The translations under genes were made by a program, and so were the position numbers. This document shows positions 17,963 to 27,100 of a stretch of 64,000 nucleotides of DNA, one piece after another. Location of the stretch: contig CAWFYE010000007.1 in NCBI GenBank assembly GCA_963819975.1, forward strand, positions 767,188 to 831,187, written 5' to 3'. Source of the stretch: Palsa-1392 sp963819975 (lineage in GTDB: Bacteria; Verrucomicrobiota; Verrucomicrobiia; Chthoniobacterales; UBA10450). Under the pieces are notes generated by a model. It ran no database searches and was not told the origin of the DNA. It saw only the letters and a program-made list of their open reading frames with translations. How positions within the stretch are numbered: the stretch's first letter is position 1; every line of letters starts with the position of its first letter.

Positions 17963-18334
17963 TTAGTGGAGCGGAAAGTTGAGGCGGTAATTGAGGTAGG
18001 CCGCGACGAGCGAGCAGACGAGGAGTGCGGCCGAAAGCAGCATCTTGAGAGGCGGATTCTTCACTCGAAAATGGGTGAAGATCGCCACCGCCATCAGGAC
18101 CGCAATCATCAATCCGCCGAAGATCGCGGCCCGCGGCCGATTGATACCGATCAGAAGCAGAATCGAGCCGGTGATCTTCAGAATCGCCAGGAAATCGCGT
18201 AACCAACTTGGCAGCTTGCAATTCGGCAGCTTGTCTTGTTTGAACTCGTCCGGGATACTGGAATAGCGCACGCCCCAAACGAAAAAGATCGAGGCGGCAA
18301 CGAACGCCTGTAGGAAGATAGCAACTTCATGCAT
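17963..18334 (-). CDS. DoxX-like four-helix membrane protein
   Basis: 123-residue integral membrane protein with four hydrophobic segments (AIFLQAFVAASIFFVWGV; FLAILKITGSILLLIGI; AAIFGGLMIAVLMAVAIF; MLLSAALLVCSLVAAYL), the layout of the DoxX/DoxD-like superfamily. The segment LRDFLAILKITGSILLLIG matches the family's central helix. The start is placed at ATG 18334 (MHEVAIF), since the upstream extension is polar and unsupported. It is a lone - strand gene between + strand accessory genes. Family members take part in redox or thiosulfate-related membrane functions, but no specific role can be assigned. Confidence 0.75.
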   Translation of the reverse strand: MHEVAIFLQAFVAASIFFVWGVRYSSIPDEFKQDKLPNCKLPSWLRDFLAILKITGSILLLIGINRPRAAIFGGLMIAVLMAVAIFTHFRVKNPPLKMLLSAALLVCSLVAAYLNYRLNFPLH

Positions 18335-18508
18335 GGTGGGAGGCTTATGCAATGGGCACGGAATTTGGGCAACAAAAAATCGCAATTTGAAATCGATCCT
18401 TGGCGTCGCTGGCCGCGGCCGCTATAAGTGCCGGATGACATCGGCTCCCCGAGCTTTCAACCTACTAACAGCAGACCTCCAAGCCGATCGCGAGTGAATG
18501 CTGTCGGG

Positions 18509-20125
18509 ATGAGAACAGTCAAGCTCCTCATTGTTGGCCTGGATGCCGCGACTCTTGACCTGATTAATCCCTGGGTAGCGGAGGGTAAGCTCCCGAATAT
18601 CGCACGCCTGATGAGCGCAGGCGCTTCCGGACGCCTTGCTTCAATTCTGCCGCCGGTTACTCCGCCGGCGTGGACCTCTTTCATGACGGGAAAAAATCCG
18701 GGTAAGCACGGCATTTTTGAATTCGTTGAAATGCCAGCGGAGACTTATTCGCTGCGCTACCTGAATGCCAGCTCCCGTCGCACAAAGACGGTTTGGCGGA
18801 TGTTGAACGACGCCGGCTACACGGTGGGAACGATGAATATTCCCTTCACTTACCCGCCGGAACACCTCGACGGCTTTCAAATCTCGGGCATGGCTACCCC
18901 TTCCGAGAAAAGCCCTTTCATTTATCCGCCAGAGCTCCGCGGCGAGTTGGAAGGCTGCCTCGGAAAACTTCGTCTCGACCCCCGATTCCTCGGCTTTATG
19001 TCCACCAATGCCCGCCGGCGTCAGGTCCTCGACGACATGAAGACGGTGGACGACCAGTGGCTTCGGGCCAGCCTTTATTTGATCGAGAAGCATCCGGCCG
19101 ACGTGATGATGTTTACCTTCATGTCGATCGACACGGTTCAGCATCATTTCTGGCAATACATGGATCCGACCCATCACTATCATGATGCTGCCGTTGCCCA
19201 GCAGTTCGGCGACGCTGTTTTCCGTGTTTACCAATGGCTCGACGAAGCGACCGGCCGGATCCTTGAAAAAGTCTCGCCTGACACGGCCGTCTTTGTCGTT
19301 TCCGATCATGGCGGCGGCCCAACTTCCGATCGGGTCGTGTACCTCAACCGCTTCCTTGCCCAGATCGGACTTCTCCACTACCGAGAGACGAAGAACTCTC
19401 CGCTTCATAGGGTCGCGAAGGACTTCCGTCGCTGGGCTTATGATCTCTTGCGCGGCTCCCTCAGTTCTCGGCAAAAGATTAGGCTCGCAAACGCTTTTCC
19501 CGCTTTGCGGAAGCGCTTCGAAAGTTCTGTCACCTCATACACGAATATCGATTGGTCACGAACCAAAGCCTTTTGCAGCGAAGTGCTCGCCTCACCTCCG
19601 GGCATCTGGATTAACCGCAAGGGAGTGAAGCCGGCGGGCATCGTAGAGGAAAGTGAGTATGAGTCCGTGCTGGAGCTGATCGTGCAGAAGCTTGGCGAGC
19701 TACGAGATCCGCGAACCGGCGAGGCAATCGTGAAACGCGTCTTTCGCAGGGGCGAAATCTATCATGGTCCCTACCGCGATGGAGCCCCCGATCTGACCGT
19801 CGATTGGTGGGACACCAGCCTCTTTTCCACCAAGGCAAGTCTTCCTGAGCGGACCGGGGAACCGCCGGTCGAAATTATTGAGCGTAAACCTCCGACGAAC
19901 AATGAATGGGGGGGGACCCATCGCCGGGACGGTATACTGATTGCTTACGGCAAGCCTTTCCGGAAAGGAGTTGTGATCGATGGCGCCCGGCTGATCGACA
20001 TGGCGCCCACGATCCTGCACCTCATGGGCCAACCTGCGCCGGATGATATGGACGGCCATATCTTGGAGGAACTTTTCGAGCCCGAGTTTCTCGCTCGGCA
20101 TCCTATCCAGACACGGGGTAGATGA
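18509..20125 (+). CDS. AlkP-superfamily phosphodiesterase/phosphatase, copy 1
   Basis: 538-residue alkaline-phosphatase-fold hydrolase of the type I phosphodiesterase/nucleotide pyrophosphatase branch. Metal ligands are visible in VGLDAATLD (Asp), the nucleophile loop PPAWTSFMTGKNPGKHG, SIDTVQHHFW, VSDHGGG and WGGTHRRDG. There is no signal peptide, so it should act in the cytosol. It is clearly paralogous to the 46153-47868 protein but lacks that protein's C-terminal tail ending LGYLE. The start at ATG 18509 gives the canonical N-terminus; GTG 18494 is possible. It begins a + strand run that reaches 23537. The substrate could be a phospho-, pyrophospho- or sulfo-ester. Confidence 0.85.
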   Translation: MRTVKLLIVGLDAATLDLINPWVAEGKLPNIARLMSAGASGRLASILPPVTPPAWTSFMTGKNPGKHGIFEFVEMPAETYSLRYLNASSRRTKTVWRMLNDAGYTVGTMNIPFTYPPEHLDGFQISGMATPSEKSPFIYPPELRGELEGCLGKLRLDPRFLGFMSTNARRRQVLDDMKTVDDQWLRASLYLIEKHPADVMMFTFMSIDTVQHHFWQYMDPTHHYHDAAVAQQFGDAVFRVYQWLDEATGRILEKVSPDTAVFVVSDHGGGPTSDRVVYLNRFLAQIGLLHYRETKNSPLHRVAKDFRRWAYDLLRGSLSSRQKIRLANAFPALRKRFESSVTSYTNIDWSRTKAFCSEVLASPPGIWINRKGVKPAGIVEESEYESVLELIVQKLGELRDPRTGEAIVKRVFRRGEIYHGPYRDGAPDLTVDWWDTSLFSTKASLPERTGEPPVEIIERKPPTNNEWGGTHRRDGILIAYGKPFRKGVVIDGARLIDMAPTILHLMGQPAPDDMDGHILEELFEPEFLARHPIQTRGR

Positions 20126-20153
20126 TCCGCCGATGGACTTCTCACGTTTTTTG

Positions 20154-20183
20154 TTGACAGACCTCGGCCCGCAGGAATTCAAT
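20154..20183 (+). promoter_or_regulatory. possible promoter before the tandem small-protein genes
   Basis: TTGACA at 20154-20159, preceded by a T tract, with TTCAAT at 20178-20183 (18-nt spacer, four of six -10 matches). It lies in the 110-nt gap between the AlkP gene and 20236, where the next gene has a perfect AGGAGG ribosome-binding site. It would allow separate expression of the 20236-23537 genes. It is a weak prediction. Confidence 0.3.
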
Positions 20184-20235
20184 TGGTTGGTTGTCGAGAC
20201 TGAGAATTCGGAGTTACTTTTATAGGAGGATCTTC

Positions 20236-20760
20236 ATGCCGGTACAGCACAATTACACCACAAAAGAGGGAACAAAGTCCAAGCTGCTTCTTGTTTATGC
20301 CGCGTCAGCAGAGAGCACGACTGGTAAGACAGGGTTGGTCAAGAATCTTTTCGCTGGCAGTGCGGCCTATATTCGAGAAGGAGACTCGTCTGCCCGCCAA
20401 GTCCCGATCGTTGAAGGTCGGGTCGGCGAATGGGGATCGGGCGCCTTGGCTGAGGTCGATCCCGAGTTAATGCCTGGCGTGTATCAATTTGGCGCGCCGG
20501 ATGAAATGCTTGCCGAAGGTTCGGCACGCGCTGTTCTGTTGATTCGTTTTCCCGACACGGTGATCAAGCCGGTCGAAATCCACCTCGTCGCATACGATCC
20601 CCAGGACGCCGAGCGTATCGGTGTGTGGAGCCTGGCCGGTCACAAGCGGCATGAATTTCTTCGGCAGGCATTACCCCGATTTACGGAAATGGAACTGGCG
20701 ATGGGCGAGCAAACCGAGAAAGAACTAGCCACAAAGTTAGGCGCGAAGAAAGGATCGTAA
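20236..20760 (+). CDS. small beta-rich protein, tandem paralogue 1, function unknown
   Basis: 174-residue soluble protein. A perfect AGGAGG 6 nt before ATG 20236 fixes the start. It is predominantly beta-strand: KSKLLLVYAAS, SAAYIREGDSSARQVPIVEG, then VDPELMPGVYQFGAPDEMLAEG, then a strand KPVEIHLVAYDPQDAERIG, with a helical tail of about 40 residues. The pattern (charged intro, E-V/I-D-x-x-x-x-P-G-V-Y-x-F-x-x-P-D) recalls short beta-sandwich proteins I associate with phage virion and metagenomic sequences, but this is memory, not a search. The next gene is a clear paralogue. No catalytic residues are apparent; a ligand-binding or structural role is possible. Confidence 0.75.
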   Translation: MPVQHNYTTKEGTKSKLLLVYAASAESTTGKTGLVKNLFAGSAAYIREGDSSARQVPIVEGRVGEWGSGALAEVDPELMPGVYQFGAPDEMLAEGSARAVLLIRFPDTVIKPVEIHLVAYDPQDAERIGVWSLAGHKRHEFLRQALPRFTEMELAMGEQTEKELATKLGAKKGS

Positions 20761-20762
20761 GA

Positions 20763-21230
20763 ATGTCCTATACACTGCAGAAAGGAATCAGATCGAAGAT
20801 ACTGCTCGTCTACGCCCTCGATGCGACTGACATGCGTTCAGGCAAGGCGGGTTTAAACCCATGGACTGCAGACTCCAGCGCCGCCTATATTCGTGAAGGA
20901 GAAGACCAAGCGCGGAGAATTCCCCTCGTCGAAGGGAAGTTGGGCGAACATAAAGCCGGAAGTTTTGTTGAAATCGACAGCCAGTTTTTGCCTGGCGTCT
21001 ACCAGTTTGGCGTTCCCGACGAGATGCTTGCCGCCGGAGCGGAGACCGTTACGCTGATGTTGAAATTTCCCGGAGCGGTCATTGAGCCGATTTCCATTCA
21101 TCTCGTTGCTTATGACCCTCAGGACTCGGAGCGCCTTGGAATGACGGCGCTCGGGCCGGAAGGGCGACTTAACGCCCTCCGTGGCGCTTTCCCGCGGTTG
21201 ACCGCGAAAGAATTGCGCGATGCTCGATGA
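20763..21230 (+). CDS. small beta-rich protein, tandem paralogue 2, function unknown
   Basis: 155-residue protein paralogous to the preceding one over nearly its whole length: RSKILLVYALD, AAYIREGEDQARRIPLVEG, EIDSQFLPGVYQFGVPDEMLAAG, and IEPISIHLVAYDPQDSERLG. It differs by a shorter C-terminal tail. The start ATG 20763 lies 2 nt after the upstream stop, and its end overlaps the next gene by 11 nt, so the genes are translationally coupled. The conserved segments shared by the two copies (YIREG, PGVYQFG, HLVAYDPQD) probably mark the functional surface. Function unknown. Confidence 0.75.
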   Translation: MSYTLQKGIRSKILLVYALDATDMRSGKAGLNPWTADSSAAYIREGEDQARRIPLVEGKLGEHKAGSFVEIDSQFLPGVYQFGVPDEMLAAGAETVTLMLKFPGAVIEPISIHLVAYDPQDSERLGMTALGPEGRLNALRGAFPRLTAKELRDAR

Positions 21231-22338
21231 AGTCGGGCAAGTCGACGCGGCAGCAGGATCCGGACAGCCATATCGCCGGCATATTCTTGGGCTGCCGTTG
21301 CAGCGCTCGCTCTTCGGCCTGACAGCCCGGGCGGCGACGACGATTGGCTTGCCCGGTTTATCATCCGAGACGGATTTTCCAGCGCGGCTGGATGACAACG
21401 GCGACCTCTTTCTGGATCGCTCGCAGGTCGGAGCGCTGACTGAAGCTTTATGCGGATGGTTCACCCCGGAAACTCTCGAACATCTCTATACGACGCACGC
21501 TGACGCGTGCGATGACCTTATTTATTCGAGCGAGAATGCCGCCCGTGTCGCCTCTTCACTGGACGGTGCAGTCAGAAAATCGTTCGAAGATCTGGCGAAT
21601 AAAATGGCGCTTGTTTTGACCTTTGGAATCTTGAGCAAATTCGTTCCGGATGTCCTCTTGGGTGCTCTCGCTGATGCTGGAGATGCGGAACCGCCCCCTT
21701 TTCCTAAGACGAGCGCCGGCGCCGAACTCATGCAAGACACTTTCACGCTGTATGAGGCATGCCGTGTTCTCGACTGCACCCCGCAACGATTGCAACAAGA
21801 ATGGCCTAATGTGCCGTTGGAAGTCCATCAGCTCGTGAGCGATTTCTGCAAACGTCAAACAGGTTTCGGTCCGTTGGCCTGGGACTCGCCCGGATATGAA
21901 GATCCAAATTATGTCGTCCGTTTGCTTCGTTCAGCCTTTAACGAAGTCGATGCAGAGCAAGTCCGCCATCGCCTTTCTTTTGCCCGCAGGCCTGCAGCCG
22001 TTCGCTTTACTACTGGTGTATCAGATAAAATCGCTGCCCTCAGAAGTGTGCTGGGCCTTTGGCTGGATTTCCTGGAACGAGAGACCTGGTATGTGCGCCG
22101 CGCATTTTATGTCGGCATGATCCCGCTCCTGCAGCAGTTGGCGACGGGATACCGGCAGAAAATCCCCAACTTCCAACTGGCGGATATGTTATTCCTCGAT
22201 ATTTCAGAAGTGACTGCTGGAATAGCCGATCCGGACGTGATTCAGTGGCGCCGACATCGTTACATGGAAAACGCGGAGTACTTGTCATTACACGGGGTCG
22301 ATTCAAGCCGGCTCGCAACCATGCTGGGGAATTCATGA
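21220..22338 (+). CDS. PEP-synthase-like helical (substrate-type) domain protein, stand-alone
   Basis: 372-residue mostly helical protein. The C-terminal part (FLERETWYVRRAFYVGMIPLL, then LADMLFLDISEV and WRRHRYMENAEYL) follows the pattern RE-x-x-xx...R...L-x-x-x-D-x-x-F-L-x-x-x-E-x seen in the helical region of rifampin-phosphotransferase/PEP-synthase-like proteins. The large protein encoded at 24161-27269 has the same pattern at its C-terminal end. No ATP-grasp domain or phosphohistidine is present in this chain. The next gene, overlapping by ATGA, encodes precisely the missing swivel domain. I infer that the two polypeptides form a split phosphotransferase that needs an ATP-grasp partner. 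The family call is moderate. Confidence 0.6.
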   Translation: MLDEVGQVDAAAGSGQPYRRHILGLPLQRSLFGLTARAATTIGLPGLSSETDFPARLDDNGDLFLDRSQVGALTEALCGWFTPETLEHLYTTHADACDDLIYSSENAARVASSLDGAVRKSFEDLANKMALVLTFGILSKFVPDVLLGALADAGDAEPPPFPKTSAGAELMQDTFTLYEACRVLDCTPQRLQQEWPNVPLEVHQLVSDFCKRQTGFGPLAWDSPGYEDPNYVVRLLRSAFNEVDAEQVRHRLSFARRPAAVRFTTGVSDKIAALRSVLGLWLDFLERETWYVRRAFYVGMIPLLQQLATGYRQKIPNFQLADMLFLDISEVTAGIADPDVIQWRRHRYMENAEYLSLHGVDSSRLATMLGNS

Positions 22339-22682
22339 ACGCGAAAAACTCAACGACAGTCCACGCGGGCTTGGGCGCCGCGCCGGGATATGCCAGCGGG
22401 AAAGCCTATGTAATACGCAACGCGGAAGACATTATGGCGGTACCGGCGGATTCTATTCTCGTTATCCGCATCCTCCATCCACATCTCGCGCCGTTGCTCC
22501 CGCGAGTCGCCGGACTCGTCGTTGAGGAGGGCGCGATACTTCAGCACGCAACCACGCTCGCGCGCGAATGCGGCATACCTGCCGCGGTGGGCATTCGAGA
22601 CGCCCGCAGTCTCTTTCAGAGCGGTGAACTGCTGGAGGTGGACGGTTATACAGGTAAAGTGACCCAGAAACACGTCGACTGA
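22335..22682 (+). CDS. stand-alone PEP-utilising mobile (phosphohistidine swivel) domain
   Basis: 115-residue protein equal to a single PEP-utilisers mobile domain. It contains the family pattern GLGAAPGYASGKAYVI at the N-terminus, then VVEEGAILQHATTLARECG with His71 in the position of the phosphorylated histidine, followed by GIPAAVG and a terminal LEVDGYTGKV strand. In PEP synthase, PPDK and rifampin phosphotransferase this domain shuttles phosphate between an ATP-grasp and a substrate domain. Here it is a free protein, translationally coupled (ATGA) to the helical protein before it. The nearest ATP-grasp domain is in 24161-27269, on the opposite strand. Confidence 0.85.
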   Translation: MNAKNSTTVHAGLGAAPGYASGKAYVIRNAEDIMAVPADSILVIRILHPHLAPLLPRVAGLVVEEGAILQHATTLARECGIPAAVGIRDARSLFQSGELLEVDGYTGKVTQKHVD

Positions 22683-22685
22683 TCC

Positions 22686-23537
22686 GTGACTCCTCTCCCC
22701 GAGCTTGGATCAGCAGATTATCTCGGCTTTGCAGGTGGTCTCTACCCGGATGGAAAAAACTCACCCCCTTCCGCTTACGAGGAGGTTGGAGTGGCGCTTG
22801 CCGCCACGGTACAACCTGTGGATAGAGACGGGAGACCGTCGACCTCCGGAAAGATCGGTCTAATCTCAATCGGGATATCCAACGCATCGCGCGAGTTTTC
22901 GCAGTTCATCCGGTTAGCGAACGCTAACGCACGCAAAAACCCAAGCCTGGTGATGATCGATGCGGCTCGGAACGGAGCGGACGCAACCCTCATTGCCGAA
23001 CCATGCGGCGACTACTGGTTGCACGTGGACCGACAGCTTCAGCGTTCCGAGGCATCCGCGGCACAGGTTCAGGTCGTATGGCTCAAGACTGCCCTAGCTC
23101 GTGAACCCCGCGTTTTTCCGGAAAAAGCCCGGTTTTTGCAACGGGAGTTACGCTCGATCGTGGAAATATTAGGGACGAAATTCCCGCGGCTGAAACTCAT
23201 ATACGTCTCCAGCCGGATCTATGGCGGGTATGCGGAAACGGACTTAAGTCCGGAACCCATCGCCTATGAATCCGCCTTCGCGGTCAAATGGTTGATCGAG
23301 GAGCGCATCAACAATGCGAGTCCCGACGGGTCGATACCCTGGGTTTCATGGGGTCCCTACTTTTGGGCCGATGGCTTGACGCCGCGCAGTGACGGCTTGA
23401 TCTGGGAGCGCGGCGATTTTGAGCCGGACGGCATCCATCCCTCCGCGCAGGGCGCCGCGAAAGTCGCGACCAAGCTATTTGAATTTTTCGAAAACGATCC
23501 CTCTGCGCAACCCTGGTTCTTTTCCCAACCGCGGTAG
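22686..23537 (+). CDS. SGNH/GDSL-like hydrolase family protein
   Basis: 283-residue protein starting at GTG 22686, 3 nt after the preceding stop. It has the outline of an SGNH hydrolase: strand plus nucleophile region IGLISIGISNAS (Ser65/Asn66), an Asn-Gly segment IDAARNGADA, and a C-terminal DGIHPS block (Asp248, His251) matching the catalytic Asp-x-x-His. Further recognisable stretches are YVSSRIYGGYAE and AVKWLIEERI. The family is widespread but, to my knowledge, uncharacterised. No signal peptide is evident, unlike many relatives. It closes the + strand run and is convergent with the kinase-like gene 6 nt away. An esterase or acyltransferase role would fit. Confidence 0.7.
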   Translation: MTPLPELGSADYLGFAGGLYPDGKNSPPSAYEEVGVALAATVQPVDRDGRPSTSGKIGLISIGISNASREFSQFIRLANANARKNPSLVMIDAARNGADATLIAEPCGDYWLHVDRQLQRSEASAAQVQVVWLKTALAREPRVFPEKARFLQRELRSIVEILGTKFPRLKLIYVSSRIYGGYAETDLSPEPIAYESAFAVKWLIEERINNASPDGSIPWVSWGPYFWADGLTPRSDGLIWERGDFEPDGIHPSAQGAAKVATKLFEFFENDPSAQPWFFSQPR

Positions 23538-23543
23538 CGCCAG

Positions 23544-24161
23544 CTACCAGTTAAGTTTAGACGCTAGCAACGACCAAGCAGACTCACACATCTCTTCGAG
23601 CGAGAGGTTTGTCGTTTCCAACTCCACCCCGGGGCCAAGTCTCATCGCGAAGCGGCGACAAGCATTTTCTCTCTTCTGAAAAAACTCTTCCGATTCGACC
23701 ATTCTTCGCGCAATCGGCGTGAGCGTGCCTGACTTACCCGAACGGGTATGAATCCTTGCACTGGCCACGGCGTGGCTAGCGGTCAAGAGGAGAGTCAGAT
23801 CGGGTATGCGCAGGTACGATTCGAACGGTTCCGTCATGCGGCAAGCCTCCGTCTCTTCAATCGCAGACTCGCCAATCATCAGGGATAGTGGACTTGCCAA
23901 ATAACGATCACAGATAACATGACTCTGTCTGAGTTGAGCGCGCACAAGGTCGGACAGGTGCAATGTTGCCGCCAGATAGTAGGTAAGCCGAGGAAGCGGC
24001 GCCAAACGCTCGTCCAAATGCACGTCACGGCGAAAGCTCACGAACTCGGGCGGGTAGTGAAACGACGAAGCGCCGACCCGGGCGCAGAGATATTTTACGA
24101 TCGTGCTCTTGCCGACGCCGTTACAACCTTCAATAACGAGGAACTTAGACCGTAGCGGCAT
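23544..24161 (-). CDS. thymidylate-kinase-like P-loop kinase
   Basis: 205-residue P-loop protein with Walker A GCNGVGKST near the N-terminus, an ICDRYLASPLS segment equivalent to the DR(Y/H) motif of dTMP kinases, and a lid-like basic segment (RIHTRSGKSG). Sequence and length fit the Tmk-like superfamily, but with low overall similarity to housekeeping Tmk, so the phosphate acceptor may not be dTMP. Its ATG overlaps the stop of the upstream PEP-synthase-like frame in a TGATG arrangement, showing tight translational coupling with that gene. Confidence 0.75.
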   Translation of the reverse strand: MPLRSKFLVIEGCNGVGKSTIVKYLCARVGASSFHYPPEFVSFRRDVHLDERLAPLPRLTYYLAATLHLSDLVRAQLRQSHVICDRYLASPLSLMIGESAIEETEACRMTEPFESYLRIPDLTLLLTASHAVASARIHTRSGKSGTLTPIARRMVESEEFFQKRENACRRFAMRLGPGVELETTNLSLEEMCESAWSLLASKLNW

Positions 24162-27100
24162 CAGTAATAATCATCTTCAGGCAGAGCCGGTTCGGTATCC
24201 GCGCCGACAAGCCGGGCTTCGATGAGGTAACCTCTTCGCCGGTTTCTTGCCTTTGAGACGAGATCCGGTGGCAAGGGAGCCGGGAGGTTTCTGGCGGCTT
24301 CGATGAGCTCCGGAGCTTGCAGAAAGAAGACGTCGCCTTGCTCCAGGCTGCCGACCGCGATCAAGCGTCGTTCGATCTCGACTGCAAGCTGTCGCAGCGG
24401 ATAAGAGGTACTTCAGCCAGAGGATATGGTGATTTTCCCTTTCGACGTTCAGATCATGGACGAAACGCGCGGCGTGATTCAGCCCCAGCGCGCGGCCGCT
24501 GCTGTGGGCCAAGTCAAGATGGAAGCTGAGCGCAAAGATATTGCGCTGCAGATTGCGCTCGTACGGCATGACCGCATGCGGATCGGTTTTGAGCGCCGTC
24601 TCGATGACACGATCACGTGTATCCCACGGTTCGAAGAGCAGGTCGCGGTCGCGCATCCAGTGCCATTTCCTGAGGTGCTCGGCCACGATCAGCGCAATGG
24701 CGGGATGCTGTCCGGCATCCAGAGTCGACTCGGCCTCTTCTTTTGTGCGAAGGCCGGCCGCGAGCAGTGCATCGCGCAGTTTCGCGATGTCGGCCATATA
24801 CACGCCGCTCAGAACAGGGGTAGTCGGCGAGATGAAATCAGCGGGACCGGGCCACTCCCGGCCGGCGGGAGCTGAACCGATCAAGCTCAAATTGTGATTC
24901 ACCGTTTCGTTGATGAAAGGGAACAGAATGTCGTCTCCCTGGGCCTGAATGAACCAGCAGAGCGCGAAAAACTCTGTCCAGCGCGGCCACCAGGATGTGA
25001 TCAATGCCACTATTTGATCTCCAGAGATCGCGTTTCGCTCCGCGTCCGTGGTGGGAAAAAGAATGAGAACTTCAGCCAGCCGATCGTAGGAAGCTCGGAT
25101 CCGGCGCATGTATTCAGCCATGAACGCCTCGTTCCATGTCGCGCGGACAATGGATTGCCAGATCAGAGCAAAAGTATCGGAGCGGAAGTGGTAGCGGCAT
25201 TTCACCCACTTGATGTAGAGCGGCGGCACGTTCCGGAACCCAAGAACGCGCGGGACCATCTCGAATCCCGGCTGAACCAGAGACTTTAGAAGAGCGGAGA
25301 TGACGAGCTCGGGACGCACTTCCAGCCACTCGAATTCTCCGGTCGTTTCCGCCGTGGCAAATTCCCGGTGGTAACGTTCGTACTCGGGAAGCAGAGCCCA
25401 CCACCTCGCCCGGGATTCCGGCGCGGGCATGGTTGTGATCTTGGTTCCGGGTTTGTGGCCGAAGAATTTGATCGTGTCGAGCGCCGCGGCTTCCGCTTCG
25501 TCCATTTTACCGATTTTTTGCCGTTTAGTTGCTGTGCCAGTGCGCATTGCGCTGGAGTAGCCGAGCGGAACCGCTGCCCACCCTTCGGGCCAGCCTACTC
25601 CCGGATCGAAGACCAGTGGAAAGGGGGCGCTGTTCTTGTCGTAAAGCGCGACCGCCGGGTTCGCTATTCGCGCGATCGCTTCGCCCAGTTCGTGGCGCAG
25701 CAGGCTGCCTAGCGGCAAAACGTACAATTTCGAGTTCGCCCGTTCCGAAACCATCCCGCCAACGGACGCGATGTAGTCGTCGAGCGCGGTCTTGCGAGCA
25801 TCCACTGGGAGCGCTTCGAGGTCGTTCCAGAGACCTTGCCTGTTTGTTCGCAGATCGACGTCGGACACGAGGACAACGCTCGCGACGCCCGAAGGCATCG
25901 CTTTCAACGCCTCCGCGGTAGAGACGATCGGCACGAGGTCAGGTCTCTCCCTTGTCGTCTCCGTCCACGCTGACCAGATGTCCGACCACTGCACCGGGCC
26001 CATCGGCGCCCCTCCGCCCCCTGTTTCAATGCGGCCTCGATAGATGCGGCCAATCGAGCCATTTACGGTGATTAGCTCTCCACTCGCCAGGGTCGTCGTT
26101 GCCGTTTCGGTTCCAACGACGCAAGGCAGACCAAGCTCGCGCGAGACGATCCCGGCATGGCAAATAATTCCGCCAACATCGGTAACGATGGCCGCCGAGT
26201 TTCGCATCGCCACCACCATGTCGGGATTTGTCATTGGCGTAACGAGGACCGATCCGGACTCGAGCTGAAGCGCTTGTTCGATGTTAAACACGAGATGAAC
26301 GGGCCCCAATCCTGTTCCGGAGCTGGCCGGCACTCCGGTAAGGATGGGGGGGGCGGTGACAGACGATTCCGATTCGGCACTCGTGCTGTCGGAGAATGCG
26401 GCCGTGATCGGCCTGGATTGGACGACGTGGAGCAAATCGTCGTGGACGACCCACTCGACGTCTTGCGGCGATCCGAAACTTTCTTCCAGCTGTTTGGCGA
26501 CCTTCGCCAACGCCCGTGCATGAACAGGTCGAAGCGGCCCTTCGAGTGATTCCGGGATATCTTCCTCCCCGTTCAGCCAAAGCCTGTCGGGAGTTATTTC
26601 ACCCTTGACCAGCTTCTCGCAATCTCCCTCGACGTGTTCGACCAGAATGCTCGGCCTACCATCAGGTCCAGCAAAGCGGGTGAACATGACCCCCGAGCGC
26701 TCGGCACGCAGGAAACGCTGGACGACGACTGCCATCGCCGGGACTTCTGTGACTCCAATCTCCCGGAAATAGGTGAGGGCGCGCGGCGAGAAAACCGATG
26801 CCCATATCTCTCGAACCGTCGGCTCGAATTCTTCCGGAGTGCTGATCGGTATGGATTCAAAAATGCCGGCGAAGGAGTGAGCGCTGCCGTCCTCAATCGT
26901 GGCGGAAGACCGAATAATCACGCCTTCGGAAGGCGACTCCCAAAGCCGTAAGGCGTCGACCGTTTGCATGACGGGCTCGATGATTCGCAAGGGAATTTGG
27001 CCGGAAAGGATGCTCTGGCGAATCTGTTTCCCAACGGCATTGGTGTCTTTGGCGTCTGCCAATAGGGAGGCAAGCGTGTCGAGCGCGGAGGAAAGCCCCA

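Noticed and set aside
24177..24380. basic Arg/Ser-rich tail as the true C-terminus of the PEP-synthase-like protein
   Set aside because: The tail is low-complexity, and the alternative frame gives a family-like continuation and a TGATG junction with the next gene, so a frameshift explains the data better.
24390..24425. programmed +1 frameshifting
   Set aside because: No slippery codon, stop codon in the zero frame or stimulatory internal Shine-Dalgarno was visible at the switch. A mutation or sequence error is simpler.
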